A stretch of 64,000 nucleotides of DNA from Rhodanobacter sp. T12-5 (GTDB lineage Bacteria > Pseudomonadota > Gammaproteobacteria > Xanthomonadales > Rhodanobacteraceae), in NCBI RefSeq assembly GCF_008329435.1, contig NZ_NPKN01000002.1:1-64000 (forward strand). Direction: 5' to 3'. How positions within the stretch are numbered: the first letter of the stretch is position 1; each line of letters starts with the position of its first letter. The notes beneath the pieces were generated by a model that made no database searches, was not told the DNA's origin, and saw only the letters and a program-made list of their open reading frames with translations. Made by a program: the position numbers and the translations under genes. This document shows, piece after piece, positions 48,944-58,222 of the stretch.

Positions 48944-49343
48944 CGATCTGCGCGCCGCCTTCGAGGCCACCGAATACCGGGTGCGCCTGGCGCGCGGCGG
49001 CTGGGCCGTGATCCGGATTGGCGAAGCGCTGCCTGCCCCATTGCATGCGGCTACGGACAAGCGGTGCTGGGGCTTCATCACTGCATGGAACCCCGGGGCA
49101 CGCCTCGGCGACCGGCACCACAATCGCGCGGCACAGCGCCGGTTGATCGAATCGCTGCGTGCGTTGCCGAGTACCGTCGTGATCCGTCCGGCGCTCGGAG
49201 TTGCAGCAGACTGGCGCGAACCGAGCCTGTTCGTGATCGGCCCCGACACCCGCGCGCTGGACGCGTTGGCCAGGCATTACCAGCAGCGGGCCTACGTGCA
49301 CGGTCAAGCCTGCAGTTGCGCGTGCCTGCGCTGGCTGGACTGA
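48936..49343 (+). CDS. DUF3293 family protein
   Basis: 135 residues from a GTG start that overlaps the end of kmo by 8 bp. The DUF3293 features are FGITAWNPG-like FITAWNPGARLGD, the pair RHHNRAAQRRLIESLRAL and the end FVIGPDTRALDALARHYQQ. Function unknown; coupling to kmo suggests co-translation only. Confidence 0.75.
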   Translation: MDSDLRAAFEATEYRVRLARGGWAVIRIGEALPAPLHAATDKRCWGFITAWNPGARLGDRHHNRAAQRRLIESLRALPSTVVIRPALGVAADWREPSLFVIGPDTRALDALARHYQQRAYVHGQACSCACLRWLD

Positions 49344-49404
49344 CCGGCTCAGCGGCAGCACGCCGCATGGACAAGCCCCCTCGGCATTGCGGACAATCGA
49401 GGCA

Positions 49405-50040
49405 ATGACCGCCGCCAATCCCGCCGTGCCCCTGCTCGAAGCGCGGGCCTTGAGCTTCCATCGCCAGGACGAACCGGTGTTCGCACCGCTGGATTTCGAG
49501 CTGTGCGCAGGCGAACTCGCCCTGATCGAGGGCGACAACGGCAGCGGCAAGACCACCCTGCTGCGCATGCTCGCCGGCCTGCTGCACCTCAGTGCAGGTG
49601 AACTGTACTGGCGCGGCGAACCGCTGCAACGCGACGACTGCGCCGGCGAGATCCTGTTCCTCGGCCATCAGCTCGGACTCAAGGCCGATCTCAGCCCGCG
49701 CGAGAACCTGCGCATTGCCGCTGGCCTGCATGGCTGCCGTGACGGTGCCAGCGTGGCGTCGGCGCTCAATGCCATTGGCCTGCGTGGATACGAGGACGAG
49801 CCCGTGCGACGCCTGTCCGCTGGCCAGAAGAAGCGCGCCGCGCTGGCCCGGCTGCTGTTGCTGCCGGCCAGCCTGTGGTTGCTCGACGAGCCCTACGCGA
49901 ACCTCGATCGCATCGGCATCGCACTGGTGAACGACCTGCTCGAAACGCACACCGCCGCCGGCGGCGCGGCCCTGGTCACCAGTCATGGCACGGTGAGCTT
50001 CCACGGTGGCGAGCCCAGGCATATCCGGATGCATGCATGA
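49405..50040 (+). CDS. ccmA: Cytochrome c maturation ATPase CcmA
   Basis: 211 residues. Walker A GDNGSGKTT, signature LSAGQKKR and Walker B LWLLDEPYANLD. With CcmB it powers release of the heme-loaded CcmE via CcmCD. First gene of the ccm operon; start after CGAGGC. CcmB follows with a 4-bp overlap. Confidence 0.96.
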   Translation: MTAANPAVPLLEARALSFHRQDEPVFAPLDFELCAGELALIEGDNGSGKTTLLRMLAGLLHLSAGELYWRGEPLQRDDCAGEILFLGHQLGLKADLSPRENLRIAAGLHGCRDGASVASALNAIGLRGYEDEPVRRLSAGQKKRAALARLLLLPASLWLLDEPYANLDRIGIALVNDLLETHTAAGGAALVTSHGTVSFHGGEPRHIRMHA

Positions 50041-50723
50041 GCCATCCCAGCCTCGCCACCGCCTGCTCCGCCATGCTGCGGCGCGACCTCACGCTGGCCT
50101 GGCGCCGGCGTGGCGACATTGCGATGCCGGTGCTGTACGCGCTGATCGTGACCATGCTGTTCCCGTTCGCGCTGGGTCCGGAAGACACGCTGCTGCAGCG
50201 GATTGCCGGCGGCGTCGTACTGGTTACCGTGCTGCTGGCCATGCTGCTGGCGCTGGATGCGATGTTCGCCAGCGACATCGAGGATGGCTCGCTCGAACAA
50301 CTGGTGCTGGCGCCGCAGCCGCTGGCGCTGATGCTGGGCATGAAAATTCTTGCGCACTGGATCACGACAGCGCTGCCGCTGATCGTGATCGCGCCGTTGA
50401 TGGCCGCGATGCTGCACTTGCCCGGCGCGGTGATTCCGGTGTTGCTGCTGGCGCTGTTGCTGGCCACGCCGCTGCTCAGCCTGCTCGGCGCGGTGCTGGT
50501 GGCATTGACGGCCGGCACCCGTCGCTCTGGTATGCTGCTCGCCTTGATGTTGCTGCCTTTGTGCGTGCCGGCGGTGATCTTCGCCGCCGGTGCCGTGGCG
50601 GCCGCCCAACAAGGGCTGCCGTGGCTCGCGCCAGTCAGCTGGCTCGGTGCCGCACTGGTGCTCGCCGTGGTGCTGGCACCGCTGGCCTGCGCCGCCGCCC
50701 TTCGCATTGCCCTGGACGCATGA
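50037..50723 (+). CDS. ccmB: Cytochrome c maturation permease CcmB
   Basis: 228 residues, six helices. The pattern LEQLVLAPQPLALMLGMKILAHW and the closing helices are those of CcmB. Forms the membrane part of the CcmAB ABC unit. ATG overlaps the ccmA stop; ccmC start overlaps its stop. Confidence 0.94.
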   Translation: MSHPSLATACSAMLRRDLTLAWRRRGDIAMPVLYALIVTMLFPFALGPEDTLLQRIAGGVVLVTVLLAMLLALDAMFASDIEDGSLEQLVLAPQPLALMLGMKILAHWITTALPLIVIAPLMAAMLHLPGAVIPVLLLALLLATPLLSLLGAVLVALTAGTRRSGMLLALMLLPLCVPAVIFAAGAVAAAQQGLPWLAPVSWLGAALVLAVVLAPLACAAALRIALDA

Positions 50724-51481
50724 TGTCGAACTGGATCCCACTCTGGTTGCACAAACTCGGCTCGCCGCCGACGTTCTACCGCTTCGCCGGCGCACTGCAG
50801 CCGTGGGCGATGACACTGGCGCTGCTGCTGGGCGCTGTCGCGCTGTATGGCGGGCTGGTGCTGGCACCGGCCGACTACCAGCAGGGCGACGCCTACCGGA
50901 TCATCTTCATCCACGTGCCCAGCGCCTGGATGAGCATGTTCATCTACGCGGTGATGGGCGTGGCCGGGTTCATCGCGCTGGTGTGGCGGATCAAGCTGGC
51001 CGAGGTGGTGGCGATGGAATCGGCGCCGATCGGCGCGGCGTTCACCTTCATCACCCTGGTCACCGGCTCGCTGTGGGGCAAGCCGATGTGGGGCACCTGG
51101 TGGACGTGGGACGCGCGCCTCACTTCCGAGCTGGTGCTTCTGTTCCTGTTCCTGGGCGTGATCGGGCTGTACCACGCGTTCGAGGATCGCCGCCAGGGGG
51201 CGCGCGCCGCCGCCTTCCTCGCCATCATCGGCATCATCAACGTGCCGATCGTGCATTTCTCGGTGAACTGGTGGAACACCTTGCACCAGGGCAGCACGGT
51301 CAACGTGTTCGGCCAGTCGAAGATGTCGTGGGACATGCTGTGGCCGTTGCTGACGATGACCCTGGCGACCAAGTTCTACTACGCCGCAAGCCTGTTCCGC
51401 CGCGTACGCACCGACCTGCTGGCGCTGGAAGGCGGCAAGGACTGGGTGCGAAGGATCGCCGAGGACGAGGTCGACCGATGA
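50720..51481 (+). CDS. ccmC: Heme lyase/transporter CcmC
   Basis: 253 residues, six helices. The tryptophan-rich heme motif is WGKPMWGTWWTWDARLTSEL, with histidines in IFIHVPSAWMSM and VHFSVNWWNTLHQ that ligate heme. It presents heme to CcmE. Starts with ATGATG; either may be used. CcmD follows with a 4-bp overlap. Confidence 0.95.
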   Translation: MMSNWIPLWLHKLGSPPTFYRFAGALQPWAMTLALLLGAVALYGGLVLAPADYQQGDAYRIIFIHVPSAWMSMFIYAVMGVAGFIALVWRIKLAEVVAMESAPIGAAFTFITLVTGSLWGKPMWGTWWTWDARLTSELVLLFLFLGVIGLYHAFEDRRQGARAAAFLAIIGIINVPIVHFSVNWWNTLHQGSTVNVFGQSKMSWDMLWPLLTMTLATKFYYAASLFRRVRTDLLALEGGKDWVRRIAEDEVDR

Positions 51482-51684
51482 ACGCCTTGCAGACCTTCCT
51501 TGCGATGGGCGGTTACGCCGCCTATGTGTGGCCGGCCTACGCGGTGTTCTTCATCGTGCTGATCGCCGACACCGTCGCGCCGCGGCTGCGTCGCCGCCGC
51601 GTGCTCATGGAACTTCGCGCCCGCCTGGCACGTCAGAGCGTCCGCCAGGAACGCAAATCCACCTCCACTTCACCATCCCCCTGA
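51478..51684 (+). CDS. ccmD: CcmD, small membrane protein
   Basis: 68 residues: one membrane helix ([21 protein letters not shown]) and a basic tail ([16 protein letters not shown]). Needed for release of holo-CcmE from CcmABC. Overlaps the ccmC stop. Short but fits the family size and position. Confidence 0.9.
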   Translation: MNALQTFLAMGGYAAYVWPAYAVFFIVLIADTVAPRLRRRRVLMELRARLARQSVRQERKSTSTSPSP

Positions 51685-51703
51685 CCGGGGCGGCTCGACC
51701 ATC

Positions 51704-52180
51704 ATGCCCATGAATCCCACCCGCAAGCGCCGGCTCACCATCGTGCTGTCGATCCTCGCTGCCGCCATCGTCGCGACCGTGCTGGTGGTGCTGGCGCTGC
51801 AGAACAACATGAATTACCTGCTCACCCCGAGCCAGGTGCAGTCGGGCGAAGCAGCCAGCTACAAGACGTTTCGCCTCGGCGGCATGGTCAAGGCCGGCTC
51901 GATCCAGCGTTCCAGCGACTCGCTCAAGGTCACCTTCACCGTGGTCGACGCCGGCGGTGCGATGCCGGTCGAGTACACCGGCATCCTCCCCGACCTGTTC
52001 CGCGACAACCAGTCGGTGATCGCCACCGGCCACATGGACAACGCCCGCTTCATCGCCACCGAAGTGCTGGCCAAGCATGACGAGACCTACATGCCGAAGG
52101 AACTGAAGGACGCGATGGCCAAGGCGCATGCGAACAAGAAGATCGAAGAATCGCCCACCGCTCAGGACAAGATGCCATGA
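51704..52180 (+). CDS. ccmE: Heme chaperone CcmE
   Basis: 158 residues. N-terminal membrane helix and an OB-fold periplasmic domain. The heme-binding histidine is His125 in [13 protein letters not shown], with Tyr129. It carries heme covalently to CcmF. ATG overlaps... it starts 19 bp after ccmD; its stop overlaps ccmF by 4 bp. Confidence 0.96.
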   Translation: MPMNPTRKRRLTIVLSILAAAIVATVLVVLALQNNMNYLLTPSQVQSGEAASYKTFRLGGMVKAGSIQRSSDSLKVTFTVVDAGGAMPVEYTGILPDLFRDNQSVIATGHMDNARFIATEVLAKHDETYMPKELKDAMAKAHANKKIEESPTAQDKMP

Positions 52181-54144
52181 CCCCCGAACTCGGCCAACTC
52201 GCACTGATCCTGGCCCTGCTGCTGGCATTGGCACAAGGTGTCCTGCCGTTGATCGGCGCATGGCGCGGCAACCGTGCGCTGATGGCGGTGGCGCGGCCGG
52301 CCGCTGCCGGACAGGCGGTGTTCGTGGCGATGGCGTTCGCGATCCTGGTGTGGGCGTTCCTGCATTTCGATTTCTCGGTGCAGTACGTGGCCGACAATTC
52401 GAACCTGGAGCTGCCGTGGTACTACCGCATCGCCGCGGTGTGGGGTGCGCACGAAGGTTCGCTGCTGCTGTGGATTCTTATCCTCAACGTGTGGACGGTG
52501 GCGCTGGCCGCGTTCAGCCAGAAACTGCCCGAGGTATTCGCATCGCGCGTGTTGGCGGTGATGGGGTTGATCGCGGTGGGTTTCCTCGCCTTCATCATCT
52601 TCACCTCCAATCCGTTTGGACGGCTGTTGCCGATGCCTGGCGACGGCGCGGACCTGAACCCGGTGCTGCAGGATCCGGGCATGACCTTCCATCCACCGGT
52701 GCTGTACACGGGCTACGTCGGCTTCTCGGTGGCGTTCGCCTTCGCCATCGCCGGCCTGCTGGGCGGCGAACTGGAACAGGCGTGGGTCCGCTGGGCGCGG
52801 CCATGGACGAATGTGGCGTGGGCCTTCCTCACCCTCGGCATCGTCGCCGGCAGTTGGTGGGCTTATGCGGAACTGGGCTGGGGCGGCTGGTGGTTCTGGG
52901 ATCCGGTGGAAAACGCCAGCTTCATGCCGTGGCTGGTCGGCCTGGGGTTGATCCATGCGCAGGCGATCACCGAGAAGCGAGGTTCGCTGCGCGCGTGGAC
53001 GATCTTGTTGTCGATCTTCGCGTTCTCGCTCTCCCTGCTCGGCACCTTCCTGGTGCGCTCGGGCGTGCTCACCTCGGTGCACGCGTTCGCCTCCGATCCG
53101 CGCCGCGGCGTGTTCATCCTGGCCTTTCTGACCATCGTGGTCGGCGGCTCGCTGCTGCTGTATGCGCTGCGCGCACCGAAGGTGGCCGGCGGCAAGGCGT
53201 TCAAGCTGGTCTCGCGTGAAACGGTCCTGCTGATCGGCAACTTGATGTTCGCTGTGGCCGCGGCAATGGTGCTGCTCGGCACGCTGTTCCCACTGATCGG
53301 CGATGCGCTGAACCTCGGTCGGATCTCGGTCGGCCCACCGTATTTCGGTTTCCTGTTCCCGTTGCTGATGTTGCCGGTCGTGTTGCTGATGCCATTCGGC
53401 CCGTTCCTGCGCTGGGGCAAGGGCGAGCCCGCCGTGCTGAAAAGCCTGCTCTTGCGCGTATCCATCGCCGCTGCCGCTTGCGCGATCGTCGCAGCGTTCT
53501 TCGTCGACGGCCAGCCCAAGGCCATCGTCGGCGTGGCCGCTGCCACGTGGATCGCGATCGGTGTGCTGCTCTACGTCTACAAGCGCTGGCGCGAAGTTCC
53601 GCGCGGCCGGCGTTATCCCGCCGAGATGGCCGGCATGCTGCTGGCGCACATGGGCCTGGCCGTGTTCGTGGTCGGCGTGCTGTTGTCCGAATCGCTCAGC
53701 GTGACCAGCGACGTGCGCATGGCTCCAGGGCAGACTCAGCATATCGGCAGTTACGACTTCCGTTTCGACGGCGCGCACCGCACCACCGGACCGAACTGGC
53801 GCGCCGACCAGGGCACCGTCACGGTCACCCGCGACCGCAAGCCGGTCACCGTGATGCATCCGCAAAAGCGCACCTACCTGCGTGGCCAGGTGCAGACCGA
53901 GTCGGCGGTGGATGCCGGCATCTTCCGCGACCTGTACGTGGCGCTGGGCGAGCCGATGGATGCCGGCAACATCGAGGGTGCATGGTCGCTGCGGCTTTAC
54001 TACAAGCCGTTCATCCGCTGGATCTGGGGTGGCGGTGTGCTGATGATGCTGGGCGGATTCACCTGCGCCGCCGACAAGCGCTTCCGCATCAAGCGTGCCG
54101 CGGCCATCGCCGATGACGTGCTGGTGCAGGAGGCCCGCGCATGA
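52177..54144 (+). CDS. ccmF: Cytochrome c heme lyase CcmF
   Basis: 655 residues with about fourteen helices. The WWD-type motif [19 protein letters not shown] and [22 protein letters not shown] (with histidine in [10 protein letters not shown]) are diagnostic. It joins heme to apocytochrome c with CcmH. Overlaps both ccmE and ccmG by 4 bp. Confidence 0.96.
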   Translation: MTPELGQLALILALLLALAQGVLPLIGAWRGNRALMAVARPAAAGQAVFVAMAFAILVWAFLHFDFSVQYVADNSNLELPWYYRIAAVWGAHEGSLLLWILILNVWTVALAAFSQKLPEVFASRVLAVMGLIAVGFLAFIIFTSNPFGRLLPMPGDGADLNPVLQDPGMTFHPPVLYTGYVGFSVAFAFAIAGLLGGELEQAWVRWARPWTNVAWAFLTLGIVAGSWWAYAELGWGGWWFWDPVENASFMPWLVGLGLIHAQAITEKRGSLRAWTILLSIFAFSLSLLGTFLVRSGVLTSVHAFASDPRRGVFILAFLTIVVGGSLLLYALRAPKVAGGKAFKLVSRETVLLIGNLMFAVAAAMVLLGTLFPLIGDALNLGRISVGPPYFGFLFPLLMLPVVLLMPFGPFLRWGKGEPAVLKSLLLRVSIAAAACAIVAAFFVDGQPKAIVGVAAATWIAIGVLLYVYKRWREVPRGRRYPAEMAGMLLAHMGLAVFVVGVLLSESLSVTSDVRMAPGQTQHIGSYDFRFDGAHRTTGPNWRADQGTVTVTRDRKPVTVMHPQKRTYLRGQVQTESAVDAGIFRDLYVALGEPMDAGNIEGAWSLRLYYKPFIRWIWGGGVLMMLGGFTCAADKRFRIKRAAAIADDVLVQEARA

Positions 54145-54683
54145 ACCGTCTGCTGCCGTTCATCGCCTTCATGCTGCTGGTGGCCTTGTTCGGCTTCGGC
54201 ATCTGGTGGAACACCCAGCACGACCAGAACGCGATTCCGTCGCCGCTGCTGAACAAGCCGGCGCCGGCGTTCAACCTGCCGAAGTTGTACGAACCCACGC
54301 AGATGGTCAGCAAGGCCGACCTGCTCGGCAAGCCTTACCTGCTCAACGTGTTTGCCAGCTGGTGCATCGAGTGCGGGGTGGAGCATCCGGTGCTTGAAGC
54401 CGCCGGTCCGAGCCTTGGCGTGCGGCTGGTCGGCTACAACTACAAGGACGCACCGGCCGATGCCAAACGCTGGCTGGGCGAGCACGGCAATCCCTACGAT
54501 CTGCTGGTCGCCGACGAGCCCGGTCACACCGCGATCGACTTCGGCGTGTATGGCGCACCGGAAAGTTTCCTGATCGATGCCAAGGGCGTGATCCGCTACA
54601 AGCACATCGGCCCGATCACGCCCGAAGTGCTGGCGAAAGAACTGAAGCCGGCGATCGCGGCGATGCTGAAGGAGACGCCGTGA
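54141..54683 (+). CDS. ccmG: CcmG/DsbE thioredoxin-like protein
   Basis: 180 residues. N-terminal membrane anchor, then a thioredoxin fold with CXXC as WCIEC in NVFASWCIECGVEHP, and the GVYGAPESFLIDAKG loop. Reduces the cysteines of apocytochrome c. The stop overlaps the start of ccmH. Confidence 0.95.
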   Translation: MNRLLPFIAFMLLVALFGFGIWWNTQHDQNAIPSPLLNKPAPAFNLPKLYEPTQMVSKADLLGKPYLLNVFASWCIECGVEHPVLEAAGPSLGVRLVGYNYKDAPADAKRWLGEHGNPYDLLVADEPGHTAIDFGVYGAPESFLIDAKGVIRYKHIGPITPEVLAKELKPAIAAMLKETP

Positions 54684-55225
54684 TGCGGCTTTCTTCCTGT
54701 GGGAGCGGCTTCAGCCGCGACGCTCTCGGTGAGCCGCGACAAAAAGCATCGCGTCTGAAACCGCTCCCACAGGGTGCGCTCCTGCGGCTGTTGCTGGTCG
54801 CGTTGCTGGCCTTCACCGGCCTCGTCCACGCGCAGGCGATCGAGCCGATGCCGTTCGCCAGCCACGCGCAGGAACTTCGCTTCCAGCATCTCACCCGCCA
54901 GTTGCGCTGCCCGATGTGCCAGAACGAGACGCTGGCCGATTCCAACGCACCGATCGCGCGCGATTTGCGCAACCAGATTTTCCAGATGATGCAGCAGGGC
55001 AAGAGCGACGAGCAGATCAAGCAATATCTGGTCGACCGCTATTCCAACTATGTGCTGTACGACCCGCCATTGAACCCGGGCACCTGGCTGCTCTGGTTCG
55101 GTCCATTGCTGATCCTGATGGGCGGGGCCGGCGTGGTCTGGATGGCCATACGAAAACGCGACCGCGGTGGCAGGGCGAGCCCGACCATCGACAGCCGCTC
55201 GAGCAACAACGGGGACGACTGGTGA
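54683..55225 (+). CDS. ccmH: CcmH (thiol-disulfide oxidoreductase), with REP-derived N-terminus
   Basis: 180 residues from ATG 54683 (a GTG at 54680 is also open). Residues about 55-75 carry the CcmH motif LRCPMCQNETLADSN with the CXXC pair, followed by two C-terminal helices around LLWFGPLLILMGGAGVVWMAI. Codons about 5-31 lie inside a REP pair (54696-54773), so the N-region SCGSGFSRDA ... KASRLKPLPQ is encoded by repeat DNA before the hydrophobic signal LLRLLLVALLAFTG. The insertion keeps the frame open. CcmH works with CcmF to handle apocytochrome c. Confidence 0.9.
   Translation: MRLSSCGSGFSRDALGEPRQKASRLKPLPQGALLRLLLVALLAFTGLVHAQAIEPMPFASHAQELRFQHLTRQLRCPMCQNETLADSNAPIARDLRNQIFQMMQQGKSDEQIKQYLVDRYSNYVLYDPPLNPGTWLLWFGPLLILMGGAGVVWMAIRKRDRGGRASPTIDSRSSNNGDDW
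54696..54773. repeat. REP pair inside ccmH
   Basis: CCTGTGGGAGCGGCTTCAGC... left arm (54696-54721) and ...ACCGCTCCCACAGGG right arm (about 54748-54773), with a 26-nt centre. It is the same inverted unit as at 21.2 and 30.5 kb with GGCTTCAGCC in place of GACTTCAGTC. It lies wholly within the coding sequence. Confidence 0.85.
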
Positions 55226-56274
55226 TCATTGCTTTCTACATTGCCGCTGCCGTGATGATCTCGGTGGCGCTGGCCGCCTTGTTGCTGCCGCTGGTGCGGC
55301 AGGGCCGCCGATCCGGCCGCAGCGCGGGTGTTTTCGCGCTGACCCTGGCCATCGCCTTCGTGCTGCCGTTGAGCGCGGGCGCGCTGTACCTGCTGGTCGG
55401 CACGCCTGCCGCACTCAAGGGCGTATCGGCCCAGGCGGGCGCGCCGATCAGCATGCAGCAGGCGATCACCGAATTGCGCGTGCACCTGACCCAGCAGCCG
55501 GAGGATCTGCCGGCATGGATGCTGCTGGCACAGACCAGCGCCATGCTGAAACGGCCGACCGACGCGCGCGATGCGTACGACCACGCGCTGAAGCTCGACC
55601 CGAACAATGCCGAGGCGATGGTCGGCTGGGCCGAGAACGATTCGATGGCGCGCAGCGATCACAAGATCGATGGCCGTGCGCGCGACCTGCTCAAGCGCGC
55701 GGTGCTGTTGCACCCGGACAGCCAGCGCGGCCTGTGGCTGCTCGGCATCAGCAATTTCCAGCACGGCGAATACCGCGAAGCTGCCGCCACCTGGCGCCTG
55801 CTGCAACCACAACTGGAGCCGGGCTCGAACGTGGCCAAGGCAGTCGCCGAGCAGATCGCCATGGCCGATGCACGCGCTGGTGTCGCGCCGGCTGGCGCCA
55901 CCAGCAGCGCAGAGGCACCAGCGTCGAAAGGCGGCGCGTTGCAGGTGCAGGTGGCGCTCGCTCCCGCGCTGAAAGACAAGCTTCGCCCGGGCGATACCTT
56001 GTTCGTCTACGCTCGTGCCGACAACGGCCCGCCAATGCCGCTGGCCGTGGCCAGACTCGATGCCAGCCAGTTGCCGGCCAGCGTCACCCTGAGCGATGCG
56101 ATGGCGATGACGCCGGCCATGAAGCTGTCCTCGGTTGCGCGCGTCTTCGTCGGCGCGCGCATCAGCCACAGTGGCCAGCCGATCGCCCAGCCCGGCGACC
56201 TGGAAGGCGACGCCGGGGTGGTGGCAGTGGACAGCAAGACGCCGATCAAGATCAGCATCGACAAGGTGCATTGA
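55222..56274 (+). CDS. ccmI: CcmI-type cytochrome c biogenesis TPR protein
   Basis: 350 residues from a GTG that overlaps the ccmH stop (GTGA). Two N-terminal membrane helices, TPR repeats (about 75-230: PAWMLLAQTSAMLKRP, AYDHALKLDPNNAEAM, GLWLLGISNFQHGEY) and a C-terminal beta domain (QVALAPALKDKLRPGDTLFVYAR). It holds apocytochrome c for the heme lyase. Last ccm gene; metX follows after 2 bp. Confidence 0.93.
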   Translation: MIIAFYIAAAVMISVALAALLLPLVRQGRRSGRSAGVFALTLAIAFVLPLSAGALYLLVGTPAALKGVSAQAGAPISMQQAITELRVHLTQQPEDLPAWMLLAQTSAMLKRPTDARDAYDHALKLDPNNAEAMVGWAENDSMARSDHKIDGRARDLLKRAVLLHPDSQRGLWLLGISNFQHGEYREAAATWRLLQPQLEPGSNVAKAVAEQIAMADARAGVAPAGATSSAEAPASKGGALQVQVALAPALKDKLRPGDTLFVYARADNGPPMPLAVARLDASQLPASVTLSDAMAMTPAMKLSSVARVFVGARISHSGQPIAQPGDLEGDAGVVAVDSKTPIKISIDKVH

Positions 56275-56276
56275 CG

Positions 56277-57401
56277 ATGGGCGATGCACGCCGCTACTTC
56301 GCCCTGCCTTCGCCGTTTCCGATGAAGCGCGGCGGCAAATTGCACGGAGCGCAGGTCGCCTACGAGACCTGGGGAAGATTGAACGAAGCGCGGGACAATG
56401 CCGTGCTGGTGCTCACCGGACTCTCGCCCAGCGCGCACATGACTTCCTGCGAAGAAGACCCGTCGCCGGGCTGGTGGCAGGAGATGGCCGGGCCCGGCAA
56501 GGCGATCGACACCACACGCTGGTTCGTGATCTGCGTGAACTCGCTCGGCAGCGACAAGGGTTCGACCTGCCCCGCCTCGATCGACCCGGCCACCGGCGAA
56601 GCCTATCGATTGAGCTTCCCCGAACTGGCGCTGGAAGACGTCGCCAACGCTGCGCACGCCGTTGTCGGCAGCCTCGGCATCACGCGACTCGCCTGCCTGA
56701 TCGGCTGCTCGATGGGCGGCATGAGTGCGCTGGCCTACATGCTGCTGCACCCGGGCAGCGTACGCACGCACATCAGCGTGGACACCGCACCGCAGGCGCA
56801 ACCGTTCGCCATCGCGATCCGCTCGCTGCAGCGCGAGGCGATCCGCCTCGATCCACAGTTCAACGATGGTCAGTACGACATTCATGCCGAGCACGGCGGC
56901 AGCTACCCCGACCTGGGCATGAGCATCGCGCGCAAGCTCGGCGTGATCACCTATCGTTCCGCGATGGAATGGAACGGTCGCTTCGCCCGCATCCGGCTCG
57001 ACCCCGAGCAGCGCGAGGACGAACCGTTCGGCCGCGAGTTCCAGGTCGAGTCCTATCTCGAAGGCCATGCCCAGCGCTTCGTGCGCAACTTCGACCCCAA
57101 TAGTTACCTGTACCTGTCGCGCGCCAGCGACTGGTTCGACATCGCCGAATACGGCCATGGCAGCGTGCTCGAAGGCCTCAAGCGCATCCGCATCGAACAG
57201 GCCATGGTGATCGGGGTCAGCACCGACATCCTGTTCCCGCTGCAGCAACAGGAACAGATCGCCGAAGGCCTGGAAGCCGCCGGCGCGCGAGTGGAATTCG
57301 TGGCGCTGGACTCGCCGCAAGGCCACGACGCCTTCCTGGTCGATATCGACAATTACAGCCGCGCGATCGGCGGCTTCCTGAACCAGCTACCGGCCGGGTA
57401 A
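56277..57401 (+). CDS. metX: MetX-family serine O-succinyltransferase/homoserine O-acyltransferase
   Basis: 374 residues, alpha/beta hydrolase fold with nucleophile Ser in GCSMGGM and the catalytic His in GHDAF near the end. In Xanthomonadales close relatives are annotated as serine O-succinyltransferases acting in cysteine synthesis; elsewhere the family makes O-acetylhomoserine. The substrate cannot be settled from sequence alone. It starts 2 bp after the ccmI stop, so it is co-transcribed with the ccm genes. Confidence 0.85.
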   Translation: MGDARRYFALPSPFPMKRGGKLHGAQVAYETWGRLNEARDNAVLVLTGLSPSAHMTSCEEDPSPGWWQEMAGPGKAIDTTRWFVICVNSLGSDKGSTCPASIDPATGEAYRLSFPELALEDVANAAHAVVGSLGITRLACLIGCSMGGMSALAYMLLHPGSVRTHISVDTAPQAQPFAIAIRSLQREAIRLDPQFNDGQYDIHAEHGGSYPDLGMSIARKLGVITYRSAMEWNGRFARIRLDPEQREDEPFGREFQVESYLEGHAQRFVRNFDPNSYLYLSRASDWFDIAEYGHGSVLEGLKRIRIEQAMVIGVSTDILFPLQQQEQIAEGLEAAGARVEFVALDSPQGHDAFLVDIDNYSRAIGGFLNQLPAG

Positions 57402-57416
57402 CAGCCACGCTGATAA

Positions 57417-57429
57417 GATGGGTCCCATC
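57417..57429. promoter_or_regulatory. 13-bp palindrome upstream of the thiol dioxygenase gene
   Basis: GATGGG-T-CCCATC, perfect 6-bp arms around one base, centred about 27 bp before the ATG at 57450. A possible operator; no regulator gene is adjacent. Confidence 0.4.
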
Positions 57430-57449
57430 ACGCATCACCCGAGATCACC

Positions 57450-58031
57450 ATGCTTACCCTGGATTTCCCCGGCAGCCGCACCCTGATCGACGCGATCGAC
57501 ACCGCCGTGGCCAAGCCGACCACCCACGAACTCACCGACAGCCTGCGCAACAGCCTGTGCAAGATGATCCGCGACAGGACGGTTACCCTGCCCGACTGCG
57601 TCTTCGAAGCGAATGCCGAGCACTACGCCCGCCGCGAGCTGTACCGCAGCGAAGAGCACGGCTATTGCGTGGTGGCGATGACCTGGGGCCCGGGCCAGGG
57701 CACACCGATCCACGATCACGACGGCATGTGGTGCGTCGAGGGCGTATGGAGCGGCGCGCTGGAGATCGTGCAGTACGAACTGATCGAACACGACGCACAG
57801 CGGTACTGCTTCCAGCCGGTGGGCTCGATCCAGGCCGGCACCGGCTCCGCCGGCAGCCTGATCCCGCCGCACGAGTACCACAGCATCCGCAATCCCAGCG
57901 ACAACTCGGTCACCGTCAGCCTGCACATCTACTCCGGCCCGATGCTTCGCTGCGCCGTGTTCCAGCCACTGCCGGAAGACCGCTGGTACGGACGCGACGT
58001 GCGCCAGCTGGGTCTCGACCGCGTGCATTGA
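57450..58031 (+). CDS. Cysteine dioxygenase-family thiol dioxygenase
   Basis: 193 residues, cupin fold. The iron histidines are His88 and His90 in TPIHDHDGMW and His144 in EYHSIRN. Such enzymes oxidise cysteine or 3-mercaptopropionate to the sulfinate with O2. It lies just after metX (48 bp), so synthesis and breakdown of sulfur compounds are side by side. The exact thiol substrate is not determinable here. Confidence 0.88.
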   Translation: MLTLDFPGSRTLIDAIDTAVAKPTTHELTDSLRNSLCKMIRDRTVTLPDCVFEANAEHYARRELYRSEEHGYCVVAMTWGPGQGTPIHDHDGMWCVEGVWSGALEIVQYELIEHDAQRYCFQPVGSIQAGTGSAGSLIPPHEYHSIRNPSDNSVTVSLHIYSGPMLRCAVFQPLPEDRWYGRDVRQLGLDRVH

Positions 58032-58056
58032 ACCCGGCATAATGTCCCGCTCACAT

Positions 58057-58142
58057 GCCGGTGTGGCGGAATGGTAGACGCGGCGGACTCAAAATCCGCT
58101 TGTGGTGACACAGTGGAGGTTCGAGTCCTCTCACCGGTACCA
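58057..58142 (+). tRNA. tRNA-Leu (anticodon CAA)
   Basis: Acceptor arm GCCGGTG with CACCGGT, discriminator A and encoded CCA (58140-58142). The anticodon stem-loop is GCGGA-CTCAAAA-TCCGC, giving CAA at positions 34-36, and a long variable arm marks a class II tRNA, as leucine tRNAs have. Reads UUG. A likely -10 (cataat) is about 15 bp upstream. Confidence 0.95.
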
Positions 58143-58185
58143 ATGGAGGGTTTCAGGCGGCACCGCCGAGACCCACGAAACACCC

Positions 58186-58211
58186 GAAGCCCGCATGACA
58201 GCGGGCTTTTT
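58186..58211 (+). terminator. Intrinsic terminator after tRNA-Leu
   Basis: AGCCCGC (58188-58194) and GCGGGCT (58201-58207) with a 6-nt loop, then a T run. Stops the tRNA transcript before the convergent SUMF1-domain gene. Confidence 0.88.
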
Positions 58212-58222
58212 CGTGTTTGCCG

